Below, piece by piece: positions 1 to 8,155 of a stretch of 64,000 bases of DNA. A program made the translations under genes and the position numbers. A model generated the notes under the pieces. The model saw only the letters and a list, made by a program, of their open reading frames with translations, did not search any database and was not told the DNA's origin. How positions within the stretch are numbered: position 1 is the first letter of the stretch; each line of letters starts with the position of its first letter. The stretch covers positions 124,001 to 188,000 of the forward strand of contig JBGCFQ010000011.1 in assembly GCA_045106985.1 (NCBI GenBank), given 5' to 3'. The DNA comes from JAUIET01 sp045106985. GTDB taxonomy: Bacteria; Pseudomonadota; Gammaproteobacteria; Pseudomonadales; JAUIET01.

Positions 1-287
1 CCCAGCGAGAATTGAAACGCACCTTAGTAGGGTTCGAGATCACTCAGTCGGTACCCGTTCCAAAAGAAAGTCACTTAGTGCTTGATGGCGAACAGATGGT
101 CGGTCGGGTTACTTCATCTGCGGTATCACCAACGCTAGGCAAAACCATTGGCTTGGCGTATGTACCTACAGAGAGCGCTGCGCCAGGCAGTGAGATTTGT
201 ATTAAGTGTGATGGTGGTGCCAGAGTAACAGCGACTGTTGTTGAGTTGCCCTTCTATGATCCCGCAACACTGCGCCAGGAACTTTAA
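1..287 (+). CDS. soxA: Sarcosine oxidase alpha subunit-like protein, C-terminal end (partial)
   Basis: Only the last ~95 residues are in the window; the frame (frame 3) is open to the left edge. The segment is a GCV_T C-terminal barrel domain as found at the end of the alpha subunit of heterotetrameric sarcosine oxidase and in aminomethyltransferases. Visible hallmarks are LVGFEI near the start, GRVTSSAVSPTLGKTIGLAYVP in the middle and a PFYDP ending. In that family the domain binds tetrahydrofolate and captures the formaldehyde unit released from an N-methyl group as methylene-THF. A soxG-like gene follows at 334, which favours the sarcosine-oxidase alpha identity over a stand-alone GcvT. 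The N-terminal FAD/NAD domains cannot be checked here. The true substrate could be sarcosine, dimethylglycine or another N-methyl compound. Confidence 0.75.
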   Translation, partial: QRELKRTLVGFEITQSVPVPKESHLVLDGEQMVGRVTSSAVSPTLGKTIGLAYVPTESAAPGSEICIKCDGGARVTATVVELPFYDPATLRQEL

Positions 288-333
288 TTGCACCTTGAAC
301 AGCAACCAAGACTATGAGCATGGATACACCGCT

Positions 334-1074
334 ATGACAAATAATGCTTCTACCTCACCCAGCTGCAAAAGGCGAAGTCCGCTGCTGAGTAATCACAAAC
401 GTCTACAGGCAAGCTTCACCGAAGTGTTCGGATCAGCTTGTGTTGCACATTATGGTCAACCGGCAAATGAAGTCGATCAAGCAAAGTCCTTGGGTCTTTG
501 TGATTTAACGATCTTTCCTCGTATTGGTTTTAAAGGCAAGGAATCTACAGACTGGCTACAACAATTTGATTTGAACTTGCCTAGCAAGCCAAACCAAAGT
601 ATAGCCAGCGGAAACGGTAGCTTTATTGCGCGCCTATCCAAGGAGGAATATTGCGTGATGAGCTGGGATAGCTCCAGCGTCGATTCAAGAACCCCTGTTA
701 AGGCGATGGAAATTGCGTACGGTGAGCAAAACCCTGCATCAGTTTACGATTTACCTCGGTCAGACAGCCATTGCTGGTTTGCGCTAACAGGCAGCCTTGC
801 GGCACAAGTCCTGTCCAAGGCCTGCGCAGTTGACATGCGTGAAGGCAAGTTTTCGAATGGTACAGTCGCCCAAACCTCACTGGCGCGAGTAAATGCAATT
901 GTTATCCGTCATGACCAGGGGAATCCAGAACGTAGTAAGGGTATGACAACGACGTTTTTTATTCTCAGCGATATTACGTCAACTGAGTTTCTTTGGACCA
1001 GCCTTCTTGACGCAATGCAGGAATTCGATGGCCGAGAAATTGGCTATAACGCAATAGAAGCACTCAACAGTTAA
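334..1074 (+). CDS. soxG: Sarcosine oxidase gamma subunit-like protein
   Basis: A 246-residue protein of the SoxG family, the structural subunit that pairs with the GcvT-like alpha subunit. The C-terminal half carries the family signature: a WFALTG segment, then VLSKACAVDMREGKF, then VAQTSLARVNAIVI. The ATG at 334 is preferred because upstream codons of the open frame overlap the end of the alpha-subunit gene and look non-coding (Cys/Asn-rich, no family match). It lies 46 bp after the alpha gene and 15 bp before the flavoprotein, so the three form one transcription unit. The N-terminal ~25 residues are poorly conserved. No delta (soxD) gene is seen; it could lie upstream of the window. Confidence 0.7.
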   Translation: MTNNASTSPSCKRRSPLLSNHKRLQASFTEVFGSACVAHYGQPANEVDQAKSLGLCDLTIFPRIGFKGKESTDWLQQFDLNLPSKPNQSIASGNGSFIARLSKEEYCVMSWDSSSVDSRTPVKAMEIAYGEQNPASVYDLPRSDSHCWFALTGSLAAQVLSKACAVDMREGKFSNGTVAQTSLARVNAIVIRHDQGNPERSKGMTTTFFILSDITSTEFLWTSLLDAMQEFDGREIGYNAIEALNS

Positions 1075-1089
1075 AAAGGTAACGCAATA

Positions 1090-2445
1090 GTGAACACCAG
1101 CACATTACCCACGCAGTCCAACTACGTCATTGTTGGTGCAGGCATACACGGTTTAAGTACGGCCTATCACCTGGCGCTTGAATTGAAAGCCAAGAACAAA
1201 GGCTCAGGCGCTGACATTATTGTTATCGATAAGGGTGATGATATATGTGCTGGAGCCACCGGCATTGCCTGCGGTGTTATCCGAAATAACTATTTTCAAC
1301 CCGCCATGCGAGAACTGATGGCACACAGCGTTAAAGTCTGGGAAAGCGATCCTGAAAACTACAGCTATCACCCCGTCGGTTATATGCAGATCAGTTGTGA
1401 AAGCATGCACGAAAACATCGCATCAATCTATGAGCAACAACAGGCTATCGACTACTCTTCAACATTCATTGAGGGTAAGAACGATTGCACACGCTATATG
1501 CAGGGGTTTTTCAGTGACTGGCAGGCCCAGGGCATTACCTCCGTACTGCACGAACAACCTGGCGGTTATGCAAACAATACGCTGGCCATGCAGGGTTTGG
1601 CAGGGAAGTTAGCAGCTCTAGGTGTTCGAATAGTAAATAACATTGAAGTAACTGGCTTTGAGCGTAACAACGGTAAGGCTGTAAGTGCAGTACTCACCAA
1701 CGCCGGAACCATTGCCTGCGACTACGTGGTGATTGGCGCCGGTCCATGGGCGCGTCAATTCTGGGAGATGCTCGACTTACCTAAGACAATATCCATTAAA
1801 AACCCCGACACGGGAGAGCTGACCGATGACGTACCGATGTGGATCTATTGGTCTTTGCAAGAAGGCACTTTAGGCGTGGACCCTAAGCTTCAAAAAACAA
1901 ATGACGGTAAGATGCCCCCGGTACTGCACATCGACACAGACGCTCCTTTGTATTGCGATGACGATGGCTCTCTAATAACTGATGAACTGTGGGGTATTTA
2001 CTACAAGCCAGACTTTCATTTTGGCGGTGTACAAGGTGGCGCAGCTCCTTTTATCGTGCAGAAAGACGCTGACGACGTAGCTGTAGACCCTTATGGCCCA
2101 CTGTCAGCTGAGTTCATCGTTGGCCATGATTTCGAACGTATGTGGGTGTCAGCCTTAGCACACTGTCAAAAGCGATTTTCTGGAACGATTAAGAAGTTCA
2201 AGAAAGAGCCTTCTGGAGGCATTGGTGCATTTACGCCAGACAGCTTTCCGGTGTTTGATGTGTTTCATGAAAATTGCTACGTTGTCGCGGATTCGAACCA
2301 CGGCTATAAAATGCTAGGGGTTGGCAAATTGGTTGCTGAGGATATACTGGGCACCTCTTCCACCTTGCTTGAGCCATTTCGCTTTTCACGCTATGCAAAA
2401 GGCAAACTTCACCCAGTTTCAAATTCTCCTTTCCCTTGGAGTTAG
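1090..2445 (+). CDS. FAD-dependent oxidoreductase, D-amino-acid oxidase fold (SoxB / dimethylglycine oxidase type)
   Basis: A 451-residue DAO-family flavoprotein. The N-terminal Rossmann motif GxGxxG covers residues 16-21 (GAGIHG), an acidic residue ends the second strand (VIDKG), a second FAD-contact segment is at VVIGAGPW (~214-221), and the C-terminal GGIGAFTPD...ADSNHGYKMLG region closes the FAD site. The start codon is GTG, just after the soxG-like stop. Directly following alpha and gamma sarcosine-oxidase-type subunits, it probably supplies the amine-oxidising (beta) function, oxidising an N-methyl group to an imine with release of a C1 unit to the alpha subunit. It is somewhat longer than typical SoxB (~400 aa) with an inserted Asp-rich central region, so the substrate may differ from sarcosine. 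Confidence 0.72.
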   Translation: MNTSTLPTQSNYVIVGAGIHGLSTAYHLALELKAKNKGSGADIIVIDKGDDICAGATGIACGVIRNNYFQPAMRELMAHSVKVWESDPENYSYHPVGYMQISCESMHENIASIYEQQQAIDYSSTFIEGKNDCTRYMQGFFSDWQAQGITSVLHEQPGGYANNTLAMQGLAGKLAALGVRIVNNIEVTGFERNNGKAVSAVLTNAGTIACDYVVIGAGPWARQFWEMLDLPKTISIKNPDTGELTDDVPMWIYWSLQEGTLGVDPKLQKTNDGKMPPVLHIDTDAPLYCDDDGSLITDELWGIYYKPDFHFGGVQGGAAPFIVQKDADDVAVDPYGPLSAEFIVGHDFERMWVSALAHCQKRFSGTIKKFKKEPSGGIGAFTPDSFPVFDVFHENCYVVADSNHGYKMLGVGKLVAEDILGTSSTLLEPFRFSRYAKGKLHPVSNSPFPWS

Positions 2446-2540
2446 AGCACTGTGCGTGCCCACTACTAAGTGCTCAATGGGTGTCCTGTCAGCATCAATC
2501 TGGTATTTCGTAGCGTTAAGTAATTGTCGAGTTATATGCA

Positions 2541-3482
2541 GTGAGCAATGATACGGGCATAGACCTTCGCGCCCTGCGCGTTTTTTCGGTGGTTGCTCAT
2601 TCCGGGAGCCTAACCCAAGCGGCCGACAAACTCGGCATAACACAATCCGCAGTTTCACAAACGCTGAAACAATTAGAAGAACAAACCGGCGTCGAAATGG
2701 TGATTCGCAGTTCTAGACCGATTACGCTAACAGCCGGCGGTCGAATTCTAAAAAGCTATGCGGAAAAAATTGAATCCGACATGGAGCGTATGCTCAATGA
2801 AATTCAACTCAGCGCTAATAATAAGTTGGCGCACCTACGCTTGGGCATGATCGACTCCTTCGGCGATGCGGCTGGCCAGCAACTTCTTTCCAGAATTGAG
2901 CCCCTGGTTACGAGCTTTTCGCTTCGCTCGGGCTTTACCGGGCCTCTGTCAACGGCTCTAGCGGAACGTGAAATCGATCTATTAATAACCACGGACCCTT
3001 TGGATGACCACCACGAGTTCGAACATCACAATATTCTGCACGATCCTTTTGTAATGGTCGTTTCAAACTCCTTCGCTGAGCGTTCAGCGATTACCGTTGC
3101 TAAGCTAGCGAACGAACTGCCTTTTGCGGGCTACAGCCGTGATTCGCGCTTAGGAAGTCTCACCTCTAGAATAATTCGCCAGATGGGTATTACTCCCAAC
3201 AGGGTGTACGAATTCGACAGCACACAATCCCTACTGCGCACCGTTAAAGAGGGTAAAGCGTGGGCGCTAAGTACTGGCCTTTGCTTATTGCGTTATCCCG
3301 ATCTCGTTAAAGACCTATATGTTCTTAAACCAGAGGTTGATACAGCGCCTCGGCAGCTTTCTTTGGTATGCAGAGCTGGTGAGCTGGGTGAGTTGCCAAG
3401 TAAGCTTGCCGGCTATTGTCGTGAGATAAATGAAAATGAATTGAAGGCGAGATTACAGCAATTGGCGCATTGGTTGGTTTGA
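2541..3482 (+). CDS. LysR-family transcriptional regulator
   Basis: A 313-residue LTTR starting at GTG. The winged helix-turn-helix occupies residues ~5-65 (LRALRVFSVVAHSGSLTQAADKLG, then SAVSQTLKQLEEQTG), followed by a coiled linker helix and a two-lobed effector-binding domain. It lies 95 bp after the flavoprotein in the same direction and ends 16 bp before the convergent corrinoid-island gene cluster. By position it is a candidate regulator of the oxidase genes or of the facing methyl-transfer genes, with a methylated amine or C1 metabolite as possible effector. That role is inference; no LTTR box was identified with confidence. Confidence 0.88.
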   Translation: MSNDTGIDLRALRVFSVVAHSGSLTQAADKLGITQSAVSQTLKQLEEQTGVEMVIRSSRPITLTAGGRILKSYAEKIESDMERMLNEIQLSANNKLAHLRLGMIDSFGDAAGQQLLSRIEPLVTSFSLRSGFTGPLSTALAEREIDLLITTDPLDDHHEFEHHNILHDPFVMVVSNSFAERSAITVAKLANELPFAGYSRDSRLGSLTSRIIRQMGITPNRVYEFDSTQSLLRTVKEGKAWALSTGLCLLRYPDLVKDLYVLKPEVDTAPRQLSLVCRAGELGELPSKLAGYCREINENELKARLQQLAHWLV

Positions 3483-3498
3483 CTATGCACCTCAGTCG

Positions 3499-3804
3499 CT
3501 ACTGACTCGGCCAGAGACCCTTATTCTTAACCAGGCTCTCCAGCTGTTCATCAGTAACTGACGCGGCAAATTCCTTACCCTGCGCTTCCGCGAGTTCGTT
3601 TGGGTCAAGCTCGCTCTTCAAAGAGAACGTTTCCCTCCGCCAGTCGTCGATATACAAATTGCTACTGCCCTTGCCAGCACGCATAGCGGCTCGGCTAACC
3701 GCTTTTTGAAAATGCGTCGGCAGCAAGTGTTTTGCTCGAAGCCGTCCTTTCTTTACGATTATCTGAGAGGGAATATCACGCCAGTAAATTTTAATAACCT
3801 GCAT
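3499..3804 (-). CDS. 'Virulence factor' family small protein, copy 1
   Basis: A 101-residue protein of the conserved family labelled 'virulence factor' in domain databases. Shared features are an N-terminal beta strand ending in YWRDIPSQI, the basic KKGRLRAK stretch, a helix with AVSRAAMRAG, then YIDDWRRE. The ATG at 3804 is chosen over a TTG five codons earlier because a G-rich Shine-Dalgarno-like stretch precedes it. It is the last gene of the minus-strand run, 18 bp after the GFA gene. A paralogue sits at 12775-13116 in the same run. The family name reflects an old annotation; in this context a role in corrinoid/folate methyl transfer is more likely. The biochemical function is unknown. 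Confidence 0.7.
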   Translation of the reverse strand: MQVIKIYWRDIPSQIIVKKGRLRAKHLLPTHFQKAVSRAAMRAGKGSSNLYIDDWRRETFSLKSELDPNELAEAQGKEFAASVTDEQLESLVKNKGLWPSQ

Positions 3805-3822
3805 TGCTCTACCCCACAAACC

Positions 3823-4191
3823 TCAAGGAATGGAAGACCAATCAGCTTTTTCATCCGTGCAAATTGAATCAATAGGCCCGAAGGAAAAAGGTGGATCAAT
3901 ACAGGCTAATGCTATTGATGACATTGTTGGATTGTCGACCGTACCGTTCCATTCTACATTGGATCCGCATTCACTGCAGAATCGACGCATGGCAAAGCTG
4001 GAAGACGCATAACTCTTTAGGACCGATTCGCCCTTAACATAACGAATGCTGCTTAGCTTAAACCTGGCGTAGGTGGCGTACGCCGCGCCATGCTGTTTCT
4101 GGCACTTACGGCAAAAACAATTCGACACATTGTCTGGTTCGCCGTCTAACTCAAACTGAACCGCACCACAGGCGCAACTACCGCTGTACAT
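3823..4191 (-). CDS. GFA/CENP-V family zinc-binding protein
   Basis: A 122-residue protein of the glutathione-dependent formaldehyde-activating enzyme-like (GFA) fold. Zinc ligands are visible as SCACG near the N-terminus, CFCRKC around residues 25-30 and RRFCSECGS near residue 70. A good ribosome site (AGGAG) precedes the ATG. It follows the formate-THF ligase gene by about 75 bp on the same strand. Some family members were proposed to condense formaldehyde with glutathione, though this activity is disputed. Beside genes whose products release or carry C1 units, handling of stray formaldehyde is plausible but unproven. Confidence 0.75.
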   Translation of the reverse strand: MYSGSCACGAVQFELDGEPDNVSNCFCRKCQKQHGAAYATYARFKLSSIRYVKGESVLKSYASSSFAMRRFCSECGSNVEWNGTVDNPTMSSIALACIDPPFSFGPIDSICTDEKADWSSIP

Positions 4192-4268
4192 GCCTCTTCT
4201 CCTGACGCGACAGCTGCATTTATAAGGCAGCCGCCCGCCATCTTAACAAGCGAACCCAAAAAGGCTGC

Positions 4269-5942
4269 CTAGAACAAGCCTTCAATATCACCGGCTTCAT
4301 TCAAGTGAATGTTATTTGCAGAAGGCACTCTTGGCAATCCAGGCATGGTCATAATATCACCGCAAACAACAACGATAAACTCAGCACCAGCGGATAAGCG
4401 AACCTCCCGTACCGGTACATCATGACCAGTAGGAGCACCCATTAAAGCCGGATCAGTTGAAAAACTGTACTGTGTTTTGGCCATACAAACTGGAAAATGA
4501 CCATAACCATCGGCTTCTAATTTCGCAAACTGGTCACGCACTTTTTTGTCACCAATAATATCGTCGGCACCGTACAACATTCTGGCGATATGTCTCGCTT
4601 TATTCCACAGAGACATGTCGTCATCGTATAGTGGGTGGAATTGGGCTTGGCCAGAATCTGCGACCTCAGCGACATGATGTGCTAGTGCTTCAGTACCTGC
4701 GCCGCCCTCACCCCAATGGTTGCAATCGAAGGCCTTCACTTCAAATTGAGCACAGTATTCGCGAATAGCATCTAGTTCGCCTTCGGTGTCTGCAACAAAA
4801 CGGTTAATTGCTACGGTTACTGGCACGCCAAACTGTGAAAGGTTGCGAATATGCCGACCGAGGTTTTCACAACCAGCCTTAAGAGCTTCGATGTTCTCGC
4901 CTGCAAGCTCGGTTTTAGCAACACCGCCGTGCATTTTAAGCGCTCTAGCTGTTGCAACTAGAACAACTGCATCGGGCTTCAAACCTGCTTTACGACATTT
5001 GATGTTAAAGAATTTCTCTGCGCCTAAATCGGCACCAAAACCGGCTTCAGTCACCACGTAGTCGGCTAGCTTTAATGCCGTTTTGGTTGCGATCACAGAG
5101 TTACAACCGTGTGCGATGTTGGCGAATGGGCCACCATGAACAAGTGCGGGATTGTTTTCCAGAGTTTGCACAAGGTTTGGCTGAAAGGCGTCTTGCAATA
5201 GCACAGTCATTGCACCTTCAGCGTCAACTTCCTTTGCAAGAACCGGCTTTTGATCGCGAGTGTAGCCTACAACGATATTACCAATACGCCGGCTCAAATC
5301 ATCCAGACTGGTCGCCAGGCAAAATATGGCCATAATCTCAGAGGCTACGGTGATGTCGAAACCACTCTGGCGCGGCGTGCCGTTACCCGGCCCGCCTAAG
5401 CCAAGCGTTACATCGCGCAACACACGATCGTTCATGTCCATTACACGCTTCCACGTAACGCGTCGTGGATCCAAACCGGCTTTGTTTTCCCAGTGGATAT
5501 GGTTGTCGATCAAGGCCGACAACAAGTTATGTGCGGCTCCAATCGCATGAAAATCACCGGTGAAATGCAGGTTAATGTCTTCCATGGGAACGACTTGCGC
5601 ATAACCGCCGCCAGCTGCTCCGCCCTTCATACCAAAGCAGGGTCCGAGACTTGGCTCGCGTAAACACATCATCGCTTTTTTGCCGATTCTGTTAAGACCG
5701 TCGCCAAGCCCAACAGTTGTGGTCGTCTTGCCTTCGCCAGCTGGCGTCGGGGAAATAGCGGTAACAAGGATCAACTTGCCATCTGGCTTGTCTGCCAATG
5801 TAGACATGAATTCGACGCTGAGCTTCGCCTTGTCATTGCCATACAGCTTCAAGGAGTCAGCTGGAATACCCAGCTTGCTGCCAATATCAGTTATCGGCGC
5901 CATCGTTGCTTCGCGCGCTATTTCTATATCACTCTTAGCCAT
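4269..5942 (-). CDS. fhs: Formate--tetrahydrofolate ligase
   Basis: A full-length (557 residue) Fhs. The nucleotide-binding loop PTPAGEGKT is at residues 66-74, followed by the conserved LREPSLGPCFGMKGGAAGGG region, GDFHAIGAAHN and a C-terminal GDIMTMPGLPR segment. The enzyme interconverts formate plus THF plus ATP with 10-formyl-THF. In a catabolic methyl-transfer setting it would run toward formate, conserving ATP, after methyl-THF has been oxidised through methylene- and methenyl-THF. The intermediate FolD-type dehydrogenase/cyclohydrolase is not in the window. A 218-bp gap separates it from the upstream HyuA-like gene, so it may also have its own promoter. Confidence 0.96.
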   Translation of the reverse strand: MAKSDIEIAREATMAPITDIGSKLGIPADSLKLYGNDKAKLSVEFMSTLADKPDGKLILVTAISPTPAGEGKTTTTVGLGDGLNRIGKKAMMCLREPSLGPCFGMKGGAAGGGYAQVVPMEDINLHFTGDFHAIGAAHNLLSALIDNHIHWENKAGLDPRRVTWKRVMDMNDRVLRDVTLGLGGPGNGTPRQSGFDITVASEIMAIFCLATSLDDLSRRIGNIVVGYTRDQKPVLAKEVDAEGAMTVLLQDAFQPNLVQTLENNPALVHGGPFANIAHGCNSVIATKTALKLADYVVTEAGFGADLGAEKFFNIKCRKAGLKPDAVVLVATARALKMHGGVAKTELAGENIEALKAGCENLGRHIRNLSQFGVPVTVAINRFVADTEGELDAIREYCAQFEVKAFDCNHWGEGGAGTEALAHHVAEVADSGQAQFHPLYDDDMSLWNKARHIARMLYGADDIIGDKKVRDQFAKLEADGYGHFPVCMAKTQYSFSTDPALMGAPTGHDVPVREVRLSAGAEFIVVVCGDIMTMPGLPRVPSANNIHLNEAGDIEGLF

Positions 5943-6160
5943 TTTAAAATCTCTTATAGTAGGTAAACGTGGTTATTCTTGTGTAGTTAATTTAGTGTGC
6001 TTGTAAATTTGTAAGTGCTTATGTGCAACGCCTATAGAGCGCAGCGAGTATATTTTCGAAACCTGCAGGCAGCTGTTCCAATGGCGACACAAATCGTTGA
6101 ATGTACACGGTACAAAGTCTAAGTTCGCTATAGTTGAGAGAAACATCCCATTTTCTTTAT

Positions 6161-8152
6161 TCATTGAGGCTTTCCAAGACAACGAGCCGTAACGGTAGCC
6201 GAAATCAAGCCCGTATCCCCTTCCATGTCCGGGATGTCAATGCGCTCTTCATCTACTGTCATATCATAAGCTTCGCCACCATTCGCTGTTGCTTTCAGTC
6301 GCGCGTCCTCTTCGGCCATAGCATGCGCTAAGGCTAGCGCTTCGCTTGGCCCTTCAACCTCAGTCAGGGCGGTGGCTCCGCGCACGTTGTACCCCCCTTT
6401 TTCAAGTGCGGTGATACTGACCTGTGCATTTATACGAATTAAACTGGTGGCTGCGCCGATTGCATTTGCCACCTCACTGCCTTTAGGAATTAGTGTTTCA
6501 ACACCCAGCCGCCTACCTACCTCTGGATAAAAAACCGGTGCGGGGCCGCCAACGGCCACCAAAGGAATGCCTGGAATTAAACTCACGCCTAAATCAGCTA
6601 ATTGGGAGCGCCCCTCAGCTATACAGCTGACGAATGGATCATCGCTGGCGAACTTCCTACCCGAGAGTGTTTCTATTATTACGTGCGCACTTTTACTGAC
6701 CGTTGCATCAAAAACTTCCTGAGCGAAGACAGTTGTTTCGGCTTGTTTTTTAGATTCGTCAAAAGAAATTTTTCCATGTGAGCGCCCAATCATCAAGCAC
6801 ACTATTTCGGCGATTTCTTTGGACCACTGATCTTGATAGCCAAGCACATGAGCCGCGTCGCTGGGAGTGAAACCAGCCAGCATTAATATGCCTCGGTTCA
6901 CAAGTCGTTTGACTCGATGGCGATCGGAAACAGAGTCCACTATGTCCGACCATGCGATCGGCTCTTCTCCAATCTCTGCCAAAAATGCGAGGTCAGCTTC
7001 ACTAAGATCGCGCGGGGTTGCATCTCGATCAAAGCCTTCTGGACGAAACAGAAACATGGTGGCCATTCCTAGCCCCATTCCTGCGCGCATAGAACGTTCC
7101 AGTGCAATTTTAACCGAAGGCCATCGCGAACCTATTAGCGAGGCGGGAACTACTCGATTTGGCTTTAATATAACGTCTTCTTTATAATCAATCTCAATAG
7201 CGCTATCGCCGCCAAGACCAATGGTTTGCATATCTATTGCGCGCACCATGGTTTGATGCTCACCAATGGTAGCGCCATCTTCATTCAAGGTTGGCCAACC
7301 ATTTTTGACAACCGCTACATCAGTCGTTGTGCCGCCAATATCAGACACCACAAAATCTTTAAGTCCAGAAATAAAGTTGGCGCCAATAACGCTTGCTGCC
7401 GGGCCCGAAAGAATGGTTTCAATAGGTGCCGCTGCTATAGCATCAGCGCTTGCTATCGACCCATCGCCTTTAACGATCATCAACGGCGCGCTGATACCTT
7501 TGTTAAACATAGCCTGCTCTACAGACTTAATTAAACCGACAATAAGTGCGATTATTCGAGCATTAAAAGCAGCCGTTAATGCACGTCGTGGACCATTTAG
7601 TGACTCGGACAAATCGCAGGACGCCGTCACCGGTAGACCGGTAACTTCAAGAATTACTTCCTGAGCGCGACGCTCGTGAGCGCCATTTCGTACTGAATAC
7701 ATAGACGCAACGGCATATGCGTCAACGAGTGTGGAGTGGTGCTCCAGCTGCTCACGCAACGAGGCTTCATCGAGTGGCCCAGCCTGGTTACCATCATAAA
7801 GATGGCCTCCGTCTACGCGCAAAACATGCGCAGTAGGAATGGCTTCGGCAATCTTGGTACGCGCCACCATGTCGTTATCAAATCCGATCAACACAACGCC
7901 GATGGCAGATCCCTTACCTTCCACCAGAGCATTGGTTGCCAGCGTGGTTGAAAGGGATACCAAGGATATATCGGCTGAGGATACTTGGCCAACCGCCTCG
8001 TCTAGCACCTTCGCTAATGATGAAATAACGCCAATGCCTAGGTCACCGGTGGTTGTTACTGACTTTGCACTCGCCAACAGACATTGTTTTTCAGTATCAA
8101 CAATAACCGCGTCGGTGTAAGTTCCACCGGTATCAATTCCGATATTGAACAC
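6161..8152 (-). CDS. Hydantoinase/oxoprolinase-family ASKHA ATPase (HyuA-like)
   Basis: A 663-residue protein with the HyuA architecture. An N-terminal phosphate-1 loop is at residues 5-15 (GIDTGGTYTDA), and the main actin-like domain carries a second glycine loop at 271-278 (DIGGTTTD). Its start is only 3 bp beyond the stop of the RACo-like gene, which indicates tight translational coupling. True hydantoinases and oxoprolinases usually need a HyuB partner, which is absent here. The gene therefore probably does not act on hydantoins. As an ASKHA-fold ATPase next to the corrinoid-reactivating ATPase it could assist corrinoid activation or act on an amide or lactam intermediate; both are inference. 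Confidence 0.8.
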   Translation of the reverse strand: MFNIGIDTGGTYTDAVIVDTEKQCLLASAKSVTTTGDLGIGVISSLAKVLDEAVGQVSSADISLVSLSTTLATNALVEGKGSAIGVVLIGFDNDMVARTKIAEAIPTAHVLRVDGGHLYDGNQAGPLDEASLREQLEHHSTLVDAYAVASMYSVRNGAHERRAQEVILEVTGLPVTASCDLSESLNGPRRALTAAFNARIIALIVGLIKSVEQAMFNKGISAPLMIVKGDGSIASADAIAAAPIETILSGPAASVIGANFISGLKDFVVSDIGGTTTDVAVVKNGWPTLNEDGATIGEHQTMVRAIDMQTIGLGGDSAIEIDYKEDVILKPNRVVPASLIGSRWPSVKIALERSMRAGMGLGMATMFLFRPEGFDRDATPRDLSEADLAFLAEIGEEPIAWSDIVDSVSDRHRVKRLVNRGILMLAGFTPSDAAHVLGYQDQWSKEIAEIVCLMIGRSHGKISFDESKKQAETTVFAQEVFDATVSKSAHVIIETLSGRKFASDDPFVSCIAEGRSQLADLGVSLIPGIPLVAVGGPAPVFYPEVGRRLGVETLIPKGSEVANAIGAATSLIRINAQVSITALEKGGYNVRGATALTEVEGPSEALALAHAMAEEDARLKATANGGEAYDMTVDEERIDIPDMEGDTGLISATVTARCLGKPQ

Positions 8153-8155
8153 GTC

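Noticed and set aside
6161..8152. Functional hydantoinase or 5-oxoprolinase
   Set aside because: No HyuB-type partner gene is adjacent and the context is corrinoid methyl transfer.
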